In this document: one piece after another, positions 21,417 to 33,138 of the stretch
Layout of the letters: each line of letters starts with the position of its first letter
How positions within the stretch are numbered: position 1 is the stretch's first letter
Assembly (NCBI RefSeq): GCF_016808335.1
Contig: NC_053143.1
Coordinates: 5,799,398 to 5,863,397 of the forward strand
Reading direction: 5' to 3'
DNA length: 64,000 nucleotides
Source: Panicum virgatum
Taxonomy: Eukaryota; Streptophyta; Magnoliopsida; Poales; Poaceae
The notes under the pieces: model-generated
The model's database searches: none
Told to the model about the DNA's origin: nothing
Seen by the model: only the letters and a program-made list of their open reading frames with translations
Position numbers and translations under genes: made by a program

Positions 21417-24022
21417 AACCCCCAGACCTCCATACTCAAGTGGTCTTTGCACCTTCTCCCAAGCCACCAAACAATTGCCACCATTTGCCTGATCATGACC
21501 TTTCCAAAGGAATCCACGCCTTTTCTAGTTAATGGCCTTGAAGAACCATTTTGGTAAGTCCATGGCTATTAGATGATAAATTGGGGCAGTGGTCAGCACC
21601 ACTTTTACCAAAATCAAGCGTCCCGCCCTGTTGATTAAAGATGCCTTCCATCCAGGGAGATAATCTGCCACCCTATCAACTAGGGGCAGCAGAACCTCTT
21701 TAGTTGGTTTGCCAATGGTTAGTGGGAGGCCAAGATAAGTGCAGGGGAAAGCCTTGATGGTGCAGGACAGAATATTTGCCGTGAGGGACAACTCCTCATT
21801 AGAACAATGAATTGGGGACACAGAGCTCTTGGACAGATTGGTTCTAAGGCCGGAAACATGTCTAAACATATCCAGGAGGTGCTTGATAACATTTAGGTCT
21901 GAATTGCAAGGCCTCAAGAATATGACAGCATCATCCGCATAAAAAGAAACACGATGTCGAGCTTGCTGAACAGCCAGCGGTTGTAGTAAACCCTCCATGG
22001 TGGCAAACTGGACCAAAGAATTCAAGACGTCCATCACTAATATAAATAACATAGGAGAAAGTGGATCTCCTTGTCTGAGGACTCGATGATGAAAAATAGT
22101 GTCTCCTGGCACACCGTTGACCAAGACTTGAGTTGAGGCAGTGGACAGAATCAGACAAATGAGATCTAGCCACCGCTGGCCAAATCCAACCCTTCTTATG
22201 ATTTCCACAAGAAATGACCAAGAGACATAATCAAATGCCTTAGAAATATCTTGCTTAAGGAGAATGTGAGCCTCTTTCTTTTAATGCAAAGATTTCACTA
22301 TCTGCTGAACCAAAAGGAAATTATCATGAATTTTCCTTCCTCTCACAAAGGCGCTTTGGTTTGTGGAGATCAATGAAGGTAATAAGGGGGCCAGCCGATT
22401 AGCCATGAGCTTGGTTACTAATTTAGCAAAGCTGTGAATTAGACTTATGGGCCGAAAGTCCATTACCTCCACAGCATCCATCTTTTTAGGCAGCAATGTA
22501 ATGAAGGCTGCATTGAGGAGACGAAACTTGAAGACATGACCTTGCTGAATTGCATCCAGAGCCATCAAGATGTCACCTTTAATAATGCTCCAGCAAGACT
22601 TATAGAACCTTCCAGTAAAACCATCTGGCCCTGGGGCCTTGTCTAGATGTAATTCCTTTATGGTGGCCCACACTTCCTCTTCAGCGAAAGGAACATCTAG
22701 GGAGGACAAATCATGTTGCTGCATACCCAACACATCCAAGTCAAAAGTATAATCTCTTTCTTCAGCCTTGCCAAGAATATTATCATAAAAGTCGAACACC
22801 GTTGCTTGTTTTCCTTCTTGTGAGACGACCACCTGATCTCCAACTTGCAGTTTGGGGATGAAGTTCTTCTTTTTTTTCTATATCTAGCTTGCTGGTGGAA
22901 AAAAGCGGTGTTAGCATCTCCTTTTTGGAGATATAGGATCCTGGAGCGCAGGCGGGCAATGGTTCGATCAAGTGAAGCCAACCCAAGGCAATGGAGCTTA
23001 AGCTTCCTGCGTAGCCATTCTTCAGTTTCAGAAAGCGCCCTAGAGTCTCTCTCTATTTCCAGGCGGTGAAGAATTTCCTTTGCCATTTCAAGCTGAGACT
23101 TGGTATTCCCCACCTTTCGCTGACCCCATTTTTGCAACCCTTTGCTGAGACGCTGCAGTTTTATGAATAGACGCTCAACCGCACAATTGGATTGTACAGG
23201 AGCTTCCCAATTTTGTTTGACTGCATCCAGGAACCCGGGGATCTTGGTCCAGAAACTTTCAAAGTGAAATCGGCGTTTACGCTTCGTGCACACTGCCAGG
23301 CCAAGAATGAGGGGGCAATGATCAGAAACTCCTGCTACCGTACTCTGCAGAACTGCATCAGGAAAGAGGCCATCCCAATCACCACAGCAAAAAACGCGGT
23401 CCAACCGAACAAGAGTAGGTGATCTCCTCTCATTAGACCAGGTGTACTTACGGCCTAAGAGTGGAATCTCCTCAAGATCATTATCATCCAGAAATCTCCT
23501 AAATCTCCCCATCATAGCCCTACCTAAATTTGCATTGTTTTTATCTGCAGCTTGGTAGATCAAATTGAAATCCCCCGCCACAAGCCAAGGTCCATTGCAC
23601 AAGGCCCAGATGTTTCTCAATTCTTGAAGGAACATTATCTTTTAATCATCACCTTGTGGCCCGTAGACTCCAGTAAACCACCAGTTGCGACCCTCTTGCT
23701 CAGAAAATAGAACCGAAGCTGAATAGGTATCCACCCTCGAGGCAATTGCTTGACAAGAATTGCCCTTCCAAGCAATCAGAACTCCTCCCCGGGTGCCGAT
23801 GGCAGGCAGCGATATGAAATTATCATAAGCAGTTCCAAAGACTGAGAGAAACAAGTGTTGAGATATATTTGCGACCTTGGTTTCTTGTAAGCACACAATA
23901 TCAGCATTGCTTGAAAAAATGACGTCTCTGACAGAATTTCGGCGAGCTTTCTGATTTAGGCCTCGCGCATTCCACACTAGTATTGCAGCAGGATTCATGT
24001 TAAAAGAAGTAATACCGAGCAA
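21417..24022 (-). pseudogene. LINE-A ORF2, 5' part (endonuclease and reverse transcriptase)
   Basis: Minus-strand L1-type ORF2. The endonuclease begins near 23998 (ILVWNARGLNQKARR) and shows LQETKV, AGDFNLI and SDHCPL. The RT follows with KAPGPDGF, DFRPISL, LRQGDPLSPMLF and the catalytic FYADD. It continues past KWFFKAIN to the Sirevirus insertion at 21417 and resumes at 8142. Lesions include a TAA at 23642-23644, a frameshift near 22850, a TAA at 22281-22283 and a stop at 21525. The number of lesions shows the LINE is older than the LTR element inside it. Confidence 0.9.
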
Positions 24023-24040
24023 GACACAAGGACTACAAGC

Positions 24041-25320
24041 TTACAAGATTGTAAGGACATCTGTAGCACGGGCCTCCTCCCCCTCTCCAACCTCCCAGCC
24101 AAAAATGGCAGACAAAGCTCTCGCATGGGAATTTGACAGTAGAGGATTGAAAATCTTACAATACTTGTCTTGTGCGTTTGGATCAATTATCTCCCTCTCC
24201 TCAAAGCCAAGATGTCGCATTACCTTTCTTTGGGCCGCCATGACTACAGGTCTTGGGGAACATGGACCGGCGCCTGCGACCCGCCGGCTACGACGAGGTA
24301 GTGACCCCGGCGGCAGGGCCTTCTTCTGACGCTTCTGTATCACGGGAAAAGGGAGTAGCATATCCACCGGCTTGCGCACCTTGTCGAGCTTCTGAAGTGT
24401 GGAGTCCAACTTTGGCCCACAAGGGGAGCCATCCGCAGCAGCAGGTGGGGTCCTGACCCGGCGCCGCCTTCAGGAGTAGACCTGGGGCGAGGGCGCCAAC
24501 GGTTCCACAACCGGCCGACAACCGGCGGCAACATCCAGAGATGTTGGAGGGGGAACAGGCGCCTCCAAATTTGCCACCGCGCTCGGCAGAATCTCATCGG
24601 CGGCCATCCGAGAACACTCAACAGGGGCACCAACAGGCGTTGACAATGGAGCAGGCGGCTCGACATTTGGTCTCAGCGAGTCGGCTGCGTTCTCCTCTAG
24701 AAAACACTCCAAGATGGGCTCATCCATGGCTTGATTAGGCCTAGTTGAAACCGACCCACCAAGTTGAGAACTATTGGGCCCGGAGATAGGAAACGGCCCA
24801 TCTGAACCACTGGGGCCGGCCATAGCAAATACATCGCCAGCTGCGAATTGCCCCTCAGTGACGTTTCCAGCCACCGCCGCCCCAGAGCAATTGGTGCTCA
24901 GGGATCCCGCGTGCTTGCATGGCGGGGAAGCCAAAGAACAGGGCTTTTCAGGAACCATCGACCCTGCTGGCTGATTAATGCATGTAGCCGGAGCCGAGGC
25001 ATTGCATGGCGGCAGGATCTCCTCCAGTATCCCCTCCGTAGGACGTGGGCCCAGCCTAGCATGCACTGGGACACGTCGAATAGAAGACAAGCCGCCATGT
25101 TTAGTTGGGCCCGTTGAGTCTGCTAGCGCCAGAGAAGATCGTCGTCGTCGCTGCCGGAGGCGGAGGAGGGGAGTCATCTCCAGCCGTCAACGGCGGGATG
25201 AAGGGAGCGACAAATATACGAATATGATAACACAGCAAACGCTTTATCTGCTCTGAGCTGCCGTCCGCCATGGGGGGCTCGAGAATATCAAGATCCATCT
25301 CTGGCGGAATCAGAGAAGGA
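24041..25320 (-). pseudogene. LINE-A ORF1, C-terminal part
   Basis: Minus-strand sequence upstream of the endonuclease ORF. It starts at the inversion junction near 25320 with SLIPPEMDLDILEPP, a motif that follows the gag-like domain in grass LINE ORF1, passes GGLSSIRRVPVHARLGPRP and ends with the family's C-terminal signature (RRSRRVAGAG, LSNSHARALSAIFGW). Frame changes near 25110 and a stop near 24470 break it. ORF1 proteins bind LINE RNA; this copy is dead. Confidence 0.75.
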
Positions 25321-26800
25321 TTAGAATGGCGACCGTTCCGCCTCCCCCGCCTCCTCCCCTCCTCGATGCCTCCAACCCAACCACCAGCCTCCCGCTGCCG
25401 CTCACCCCCAGCCCGGTGGCCACCTCTCCGTTCCGCTCCCCCCTCCCGGCGTCGGGAACCTCCCTCCTTTCTCCTATCCCGACTGGGCGCGGCAGATCGC
25501 TGCGCTGGTCCTGTGACACCCCGCCGACGGGCAAGTCCGGCGACGGCGTTATCCAACCTTCATTCAAAGAAGTCCTGCTGGCTGCCGTCAACACCGCAGC
25601 GGCGCCGGCAAACATTTCTCCGACCGCGGCGGCGCCGGCGAACGTTTCTCCGAATCCTTCGGCCGGCCTGCGCGGCGCTTCATGCCGCGGTCTGGCCTCA
25701 CCGGCGTCCCCTCGGGTGGCCCAGGCGGTCCCTAGAATTGTTCTATGGCCTGCTGACCGGAGGGTTGCGGTGCCTGGCGGATCCCCCGACGCGGATGGTT
25801 GGATGACTGCGGAGAGCCGGCGGCAACGACGCGTCCGCGCCAGGGCGGCGAGGCCTGTGCGGCGGCCGGTGCCGGCGGACCTGCTGGGGAAGTGTTTCAA
25901 TTGCTTCTCTCGGCAGCATCACGCGGCGGCTTGCCGCTCTGCTCAGCGTTGTTTTTTCTGCCGGAGGTCTGCATGGGCACCTAGCGTATGCCTGCCCTGA
26001 TCGTCAGTGGGACCAGTCGGCGGCCCGAGCACGTCCACAACGCCGAGTCTGGTGCCCCGTCATCGCTTCGCCGTCGCTTGAGCCCGCCACTCCGCCTCGA
26101 GCTTCCGCTCCTGTTCCTTCGCCCGTGGCCTGCACCATGCAGCCTAGCGTGGATGGAGGTGGCTCTGGGCATCGTAGGAGGCGTAGAGCTCGCAGGCGGC
26201 GAGCGAACATTGGTGGCCAGGCGCTTCCTCCTGTGCCTTCGGGTGGAGGTGCGCCGGATGGAGATGAGCAAGGAGGGCCTTCCGAACCTCTCCAGATGCT
26301 CTACAGCAGTGAAGATTCCCTAGATGCCATTCCGGCTAGGCCACGGTGCATCATTGACAGATCATCCACCATTATTCAAAGAGAAGATGCTCTCCGGCGT
26401 TCCTTGGTCGTCAACGTGATTGGCAACTGTCCTGAAGACGTGCAAGCCTCCATTCGTGACCTGGTTTCTAGCCGGTTCGTGATCCCGGCGGAGGCGATCA
26501 CCATTCTCCGTTCTGGGCCGAGCAGCTTCATTCTTGGCCTGCAAGATGATGAGACGGCAACAAGAGTTTACAATGGTGGAAGACCCATTTTTGGCCAAGC
26601 AGTGCGACTCCATGTCATGCGCTGGTCGCGTCTCTTCCAGTCTACAGTGTCCAGCTTGCCTTCTGCAATTGTTGTTGAATTACAAGGGATTCCTGCTCAT
26701 GCTTGGGAGTTGGCTACGATGGAACATTTGCTCAATGATTACTGCTGGATCAGTGGGAGTCACCCTGACAATGCCAACCAGCGTGAGGTTTTTCGGGCGG
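25320..26800 (+). pseudogene. LINE-A ORF1 N-terminal part, inverted (plus strand)
   Basis: The ATG at 25326 lies only ~6 bp from the junction with the minus-strand ORF1 C-terminal part. Reading rightward it has a proline-rich start, a CCHC knuckle (KCFNCFSRQHHAAAC, about residue 190), then, after a frame break near 25980-26125, an arginine-rich patch and a DUF4283-like domain (VVELQGIPAHAWELATMEHL) ending near REVFR at about 26800. The protein would continue almost directly into the minus-strand part. Two halves of one ORF in head-to-head orientation are the expected product of twin priming at LINE integration. Confidence 0.75.
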
Positions 26801-26868
26801 AGGATGAAGAATTCTCAGCTGCTACTTCGTCTCTTTTGTGCTTTTAAGTCGCTGTTGGACTTCTAGCT

Positions 26869-28800
26869 CTTTTTTTTAGATAATGGGAAAAGTACCCAGC
26901 TTTGACCTCAGAAGAGGCTACAGCCGGAAAAAAACAGAGTTTGCAAGTAGTCTCATTCAAACACGCACACATGACTAAACAGAAAGAAGACAACACCAAC
27001 AAAAGTTCGATGAAAACGATTATTGAGGGGTAATCCTATAGCTAGACCTCACCATCCATGACTAGCAAAGAATTGTATGACCAGAACCTTCAAATGTTGA
27101 CATGCGTTCTGTATTGCCTCCTTGTCCGCTTCATCCCGCTGTAGTTGTGCCTAGAATCTGAGCCAGTGGGTGCTCCGATAAAGTACCTGCATATAAGACT
27201 TTTTTGGAGATTTGTCAAACACCACATCATTCCTACCGAGCCATATAGCCCAACATAAAGCAGATGCTTCTACTAATAGTTGTCTTTTTAACTTAATGCC
27301 AACTCCCTAAGCCAGTTACCACACATATATGAGTAATGTTGTGGGGCGGAGATAAATCAAAGACATTGTACGGCTCTCCAAAGAAATTTAGCTATATGAC
27401 AGTCAAAAAAGAGATGTTGAATAGTTTCTTCATTAGAACAGAAGCAACACTGTTTATTACCCTTCCAATTATATCTTGCTAGATTGACTTTAGTAAGAAC
27501 AACACCTCGTTTTAAGTACCACAGAAATATTTTTAGTTTTAGGGGCATTTTCAATTTCCACAAATATTTGTCGAACTGTACATTGCCATTACTAATAAGT
27601 ACCTTATACATTGAGCTAATAGTGAACATACCAGATTAGTTCAAATTCCAATGGAATACATCATCATTATTATTATTATTATTATTTAAGAGCACATGTC
27701 CAATGCGAGCAACCAAATTATGCCATAAAGTAAGTGTATGTCCTGACAAGGATCTTCTAAAAGACATATTGAGAGGTATTCTATCAAAAACTGAAGCTAC
27801 TGCCGCATGCTTTTTACGGTATTATACAGGGCTGGATATTGCTGGCTTAGGGTGTGATTTCCAATCCACTTGTCCTCCCAAAATCTTATTTGTTTACCAT
27901 CATTTAATCGAAAGGTTCCAAAGTTTATAAAAGTATCTTTTACTTTCACGAGCCGAACCCAAAAGTGAAAGTCCCCTGCTTTCTTTTGCACCTGAACAAT
28001 GGTCTGGTTCTTTAGGTACTTGTTTCTTAATAAATTTTGCCAAATGCCCTCTTGGTTGATAAGCTTATAAAGCCACTTATTTAACAGGCACCCACTTTGC
28101 AAGTCAAGGTTCTTAATGCCTAAACCATCAAGTTCTTTTGGTTGGCATAGGATACTCCATTTGAATAATCTATATTTCTTCCTATGATCGTCAGATTGCC
28201 AAAAGAACCCTGAACGATAGTAATCCAATTTTTCAAGTACCCCTTTCGGGACTTCAAAAAAAGATAACATAAACATTGTTAGGCTAGTTAAGACTGAATT
28301 AATTAGAACCAGCCGTCATCCTACTGACATATGCTTCCCTTTCTAACTACTTAGTTTTTTTTTCTCAAACTTCTCCTCTACAACTCACCGGTCGGTATTA
28401 CTAAGCTTCCTGAAGTGCATTGGAATGCCAAGGTATCTAAAAGGATATTTCCCAGATTGACAACCAAATAGAACCGAGTAATGTTGTTCCATCTCTTTAG
28501 CTTGACCAAAATAGAAAATATCACTTTTGTAAAAAATAATTTTTAGGCCTGACAGTTGTTCAAAAGCAAAAAGAATCATTTTCATGTTAGTTGCTTTAGC
28601 TATATCATAGTCTATGAAAAGGATGGTGTCCTCGTCATACTGCAAGATGGACAAGCTACCATCTACGAGATGGGGAACAATCCCCGTAACCTGACCCCCT
28701 CATCCTTAGTTCTGTTTATTAGAATTGCTAACATATCAACAACAATGTTGAACAAAATGGGTGACAGCGGATCGCCTTGTCTCTGTTTATTAGGTTATTA
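26869..28800 (-). mobile_element. LINE-B, 5'-truncated, decayed
   Basis: A second, different LINE on the minus strand. Its 3' end is a T-run at about 26870-26877 (poly-A tail read in reverse). Fragments of ORF2 follow: zinc-binding domain at 27357-27629 (CCFCSNEETIQHLFFDC), the post-RT region at 27797-28276 (GLGIKNLDLQSGCLLNKWL), and RT remnants at 28385-28790 (RQRQGDPLSPILFN and YDEDT in place of YADDT). Many stops and frameshifts. It is truncated within RT near 28800. An (ATT)n tract lies at about 27665-27688. Confidence 0.85.
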
Positions 28801-29000
28801 AATAAAGGCAGTTGATAAAACTAACTCCACAAACCCTGCACTAATTCGCGAGACAAATCTAATGAGGCTTCTGACAGCATGATTGGAGGATAGTTATTGT
28901 AGCATCACTGTAGCCAATCATGGTGAAACTTGGATCATTAGATTCGTCTCGAAAAGTTGCAGTTATCTATAAAAAGATTTTATTTAGTACTCCATGCATG
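28801..29000. repeat. MITE fragment (hAT/PIF-like grass repeat)
   Basis: cgcgagacaaatctaatgag and ttagattcgtctcgaaaag form inverted halves around gtagcatcactgtagccaat. This arrangement is common in non-autonomous DNA transposons of grasses. The ends are not exactly defined. Confidence 0.45.
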
Positions 29001-29269
29001 GAAGATTTTTCCGCGCTTAAGTTTAGTACTCCATATATGGGAGGCTGCATGAACAGAAGGAAAGCTCAAGAGTGCGACGTAAAATTGTGGATATGCGCGT
29101 TTTGACACCCTATGTTTTCTATATTTGCATTAGCAGTTGATGCATTTACGCTGCTTGCCGTGCATTGTCAGAGAACAGTGATAATTGTACAAGTCGTGAC
29201 AGACCCTTTTGTCCTTCAGCTGCATTGCTTGCCCTGCTTGCCCTTCTTCGTCAGACAAGTGGTGGCATA

Positions 29270-29517
29270 CTCCCTCCTTACCATAAAAAATTATTTTGAG
29301 TTTGTCTTAAAATAAATATTTTACACTTTGACTATAATTAATTTTTTAGATTGAGTTTGAAAATATAAAAGCAATATAAGTAGATTTATTTTGAAATGTA
29401 GTTTTGTAAAAATATATTAACTAATTTTATCAATTTTTATAGTAAAAAGATTGTGATCAAAGTTCTTTTTAAGATTGTCGATGTTCCAAACAACTTTCTT
29501 TTTACAATACAGAGAGG
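29270..29517. mobile_element. Stowaway-like MITE (diverged)
   Basis: Starts ctccctccttaccataaaaa after TA (29268-29269) and ends with a diverged inverted copy (tttacaatacagagag) before TA (29518-29519). AT-rich, 248 bp, no coding. Tc1/mariner-type Stowaway elements have this TA duplication and ctccctcc terminus. Confidence 0.55.
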
Positions 29518-29559
29518 TACCTATTTGTCAACTGACTGTGCAAAATAAAGGCCGCTCTG

Positions 29560-30340
29560 TTTTCAGTTAATCTCTGCTTGGTTTGCTTTCTTTAGTTTCC
29601 TTGCCACCAAGCATCCGGCGCAGGTGCCACACGGGCCGCATGGCCGCTACGTGCCTACGTCCGCCCGCCTGGGCACGATCACCCTCCCCTAGCCGGCAGC
29701 GGACGGCCGCCCGCCCAACCCCCGCCAGCGCCGAGCGACCACCCCGAGTCCCAGCCCTCCCCTTCCTCACCTGCATTGCCCCGAAGCTCCGATCCGCGCC
29801 TACAGCATCGAGCCCCTGCTCCCCCAGTCCCACGGCCATGTCTGCTACCATGTTTATGAGCTGGCTCACGAGCTAACACAGGCTAGTTCGAGCTGGCAAA
29901 CGAGCTGAGCCGAGTCCAATTCATAGATCGTGAAGATAATGAGCCGATTCCTAATTTATAACTCGTGAAGATAATAAGCCGAGTGAAGCCAGTTTGTTAT
30001 CTTAACGAGCCAGCTCGAGACGAACCAAGCTGGCTCCATATCCAGCTTTACTTGGAATCGAAATGTCTTACCAGATTTTTTGCAGCATGTGACCAGGGCA
30101 CTGATAAAAATAAACTCAGAAGTCTGCCATCTCAGTTTGTGGATGATACCTACATACCGAAAAGAAGGCCCGGAAAACTAAGCAGAGGGTATGCATCAAT
30201 CTGCCTTCCAAATGCATGCGTCAGGCCGCCAAAAGAACAGAACTAGCTAGCAACGAGAGGATACATAAAAGATAAGGTTAGTGGGTGATTGTTGAATAAA
30301 TCTGTAAGAAAAGCCTTGCTCCTCCGTGCTGGAACAAAAC
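29560..30340. other. GC-rich island and repeats, no gene recognised
   Basis: A GC-rich island at 29600-29850 has overlapping open frames on both strands but no recognisable domain; it may be a captured or 5'-UTR fragment. From 29850 to 30050 there are gagctggctc-type repeats in both orientations, as in hAT-like MITEs. Confidence 0.35.
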
Positions 30341-30343
30341 ATC

Positions 30344-30558
30344 CACATCGCGAACAAATTTTTCTTACAGGAGCAAAAAAAATTCGCACACATGTCAATG
30401 AAGTATTCTCACTTTCGCCTGTTGCTTTTATTTTCCCTTGCCTCCTCCCACTGCCATCCCAACCACCATCTTCTTCACTGAGTCATCCTTCGTTCATCAA
30501 CTCCAAGCAGCAAAAGGAAGCCCACCGTAGCGACCAGACTCATGGCCAGCATCAGTAG
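30344..30558. repeat. 215-bp direct repeat, left copy
   Basis: Starts catccacatcgcgaacaa and ends actcatggccagcatc. It matches 32921-33138 with only about three differences (one in an A-run, one base missing near ctccaagcag, one at atcag/atcgg). Confidence 0.85.
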
Positions 30559-32884
30559 CCCGGATACTCTGGGTTTGGGATACTCCGGGGGGAAACTCCA
30601 GGTATAGGCCCGGAAACTACGGACTTAGGAGTCCGGATACTCCAAGTAGGTGTCCGGATACTCCGGGTTTTTGGGTATTCTTGGGTGGACAAGAGCAATT
30701 GGGGTAGATCCTTAGTAGTTGTACTCGGTCGAGGGTTAATTGTAATTATAAAATCGTATTTGCATCAACTCATATCATATGCATGTGTGTAGCTTTTTAA
30801 TTGTTAAGTTCATTATGAGTAGGCTTAAATAAATATTCTTAGTAATAAGAACTAGCTTCTTATATGAAAAGTTAATACTTAATTATGAATTGTTCCTAAA
30901 CTAGCATATTTCCCAATCAAATAAGGTTATCCTTTTAAATAATCTCTTAGAGTTGTCTAACTATTTTAACTTCCTATGTATTACTTCTCGGAATTCACCC
31001 CGAGGTTGATTGAGTAAAGAAAGAGTCTAGTAGCTGTAGCTTGCAATATATATACTTAGGACATTGCTCGGTTAGGACCGGTCTGACTGGTAGTGTGCTT
31101 GGGGTATTTTGGAACGGTCTGATGGACCGGTTTGACCGGTGTGGCGGCAGCTGAGCGGGTAGGGTTAGGGTAGTTTGTCCGAATCATTAGCAATTCTCTT
31201 CCGTTATGGGTTATTTTTGTAAATATGAAATTCATATATGTATTCTCTCATATCATATGCATATGCACACATGTAGATTCTGGTGCATGCGATCTCGTGA
31301 CTGTGGAACAGGCATCGCCGTGAAGCCCAAGAGCTAGCGAAGCAGGAATTGAGAAGGAATTCGTGAAGACCCAGCCCAATGGTCGGAAGGGCCCAAGCCC
31401 TTACTAAAATTAACACTAACTTAGTATTACCCTCAGGCAAGCCCCGGTGCATGTCCTATTATTTTAAATTATGATTCACTATGTATATGTTTTATCTATT
31501 ACTTGTGCATTACGTATTAGGACTTGATTGGAACCCTAGCTGCATGATCTCTAGGTTTCCTTGAGTTTTTACTAGTATGTCTAGGTTGATAGCGGTGCCA
31601 GGCTAAATAAATTCGGTAGAAGTCGGGTGACTTCGTGTCACTCGCGAGACATAGGAAACTTTAGAAGCCGAGTAATTGCCGGTTACTCGCGAGTTACATT
31701 ATTATCTTTATACTTCAGTATTGAGAAATGGATTGAAATGGATATGGAGATGTGAGACTGGGCGGGGATGATTGTATTAGGTTTGGCAGCAGGACAGGGT
31801 TTCTGGGTGTCTTAGCCCCGTCCATGTCGATTAAGGACCGGTCGTTGTGGCAGTGCTGATCGGGGATTGAATTGTACTAACTGCATGCCGGGAGTAGGAG
31901 GTAGTCAAAATCAGTAAGCCTAGTACTGCTTTGCTTCGAAAGTACAGGACTTCAACTCACCTCCTGGGGTAGTCGAGTAGTCGCGGAGAAATGGGGATGC
32001 ATGTTTACTTTTGGTGGTCTCACGTTGAGCTCGGCTGACTATATGATGGTGGGGCGGTCCTGTAGTTCGAGGTGGGGAGGGGAATGGTTAGTGCATGTGG
32101 TCCGACGGGGCCTATACGTGCCGTGTTGGTTAGGTCCACCTTGCAAGGTTAAATCGGATCGATTCGCCGTGTCTCGTGGATATGAGGGCCTTGATCTCTT
32201 TGTCACCTCGTACCAAATGAGTTAGGATATTAGAGACATAAAAGTGGATACTATTCTGAATCTTAATTGGATGCTCCAACATGCGTATGTAGATAGGCAA
32301 ACATTAGTGAGAGTATATCTATATAAAATATGAGGCTAAAACATTGAAAGTAATGATACACCTCTAGTTGTTGTTTCTGCAAAATAAACCACCAGCCAAA
32401 TGTCCTGCATGTCTAGATATGTGGGCTAAGTTATACCCACTAGTCGGGTAAGTCTTGCTGAGTATTAGTTGCTCAGGGTTTGTTGTTTACCCTATTTCAG
32501 ATTTAGGAGCTAATTAGGTTTCACATCGGTGGGCTCGATGTGGCGCCTTGTCTTCACGTCTCGGTAGTTCTCGACATATTTCGTTTATTTTATTTATTCT
32601 CTAGTAAAGATGCTCTGTAAGTTGATTCTCTTCCACTGATATCTTTTCTTTTGGTAAATTTTTATATGTAAAGCTGTTTTGTAGAGGTGATAATATTATT
32701 TACTATTTCTGTAAAATTGTATCATGCTAGTATCTTCTGCGCTTACCTTCGTGCGGGACTTCTGGTGTGTTTCGATCGGCCTGTGGGTTGAAAACAGTCT
32801 GTCAAATTACACTTAATTAAGCTAATGCGCCTGATGATGACGGTTATACTTAATTAAGTGTTTTAACTCGGCGGGTCTGTCACA
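30559..32884 (+). mobile_element. LTR-derived sequence (probably Ty3/gypsy solo LTR or fragment)
   Basis: Non-coding, about 2.3 kb. It begins with repeated gtccggatactcc motifs (30560-30680) and ends cgggtctgtcaca at 32884, a common 3' end of long grass Ty3 LTRs. No internal gag or pol and no convincing ORF. Start and TSD were not found. The assignment rests on general resemblance, including the segment around gtgcgggacttctggtgtg (about 32751). Confidence 0.4.
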
Positions 32885-32920
32885 TATACGGTATATGGTT
32901 CTTTGGAGCCAACAAACAAT

Positions 32921-33138
32921 ACATCCACATCGCGAACAAATTTTTCTTACAGGAGCAAAAAAAAATTCGCACACATGTCAATGAAGTATTCTCACTTTCG
33001 CCTGTTGCTTTTATTTTCCCTTGCCTCCTCCCACTGCCATCCCAACCACCATCTTCTTCACTGAGTCATCCTTCGTTCATCAACTCCAGCAGCAAAAGGA
33101 AGCCCACCGTAGCGACCAGACTCATGGCCAGCATCGGT
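32921..33138. repeat. 215-bp direct repeat, right copy
   Basis: Near-identical to 30344-30558. Here the shared atggccagcatc is followed by ggtaggt, which could be a splice donor after a tiny first exon; this is speculative. Confidence 0.85.

Larger units (their letters stand above)
7100..26805 (-). mobile_element. LINE-A (L1-type), 5'-inverted and split by a Sirevirus
   Basis: Composite of 7146-8142, 21417-25320 (both minus) and 25320-26800 (plus). Removing the 13.3 kb LTR element and reversing the last segment gives one ORF1-ORF2 LINE of about 6.4 kb. The 5' truncation lies just upstream of the ORF1 ATG. Flanking TSDs were not found by eye, and the 3' end is not marked by a clear poly(T). 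Confidence 0.75.

Noticed and set aside
25270..25900. Overlapping 150-200 codon frames on both strands near the LINE junction
   Set aside because: Shadows of the inverted LINE ORF1 N-terminus; only the 25326 plus frame carries the zinc knuckle.
30344..33138. The 215-bp repeats as LTRs of a small retrotransposon
   Set aside because: No TG...CA ends, no PBS or PPT, no TSD and no coding capacity between them.
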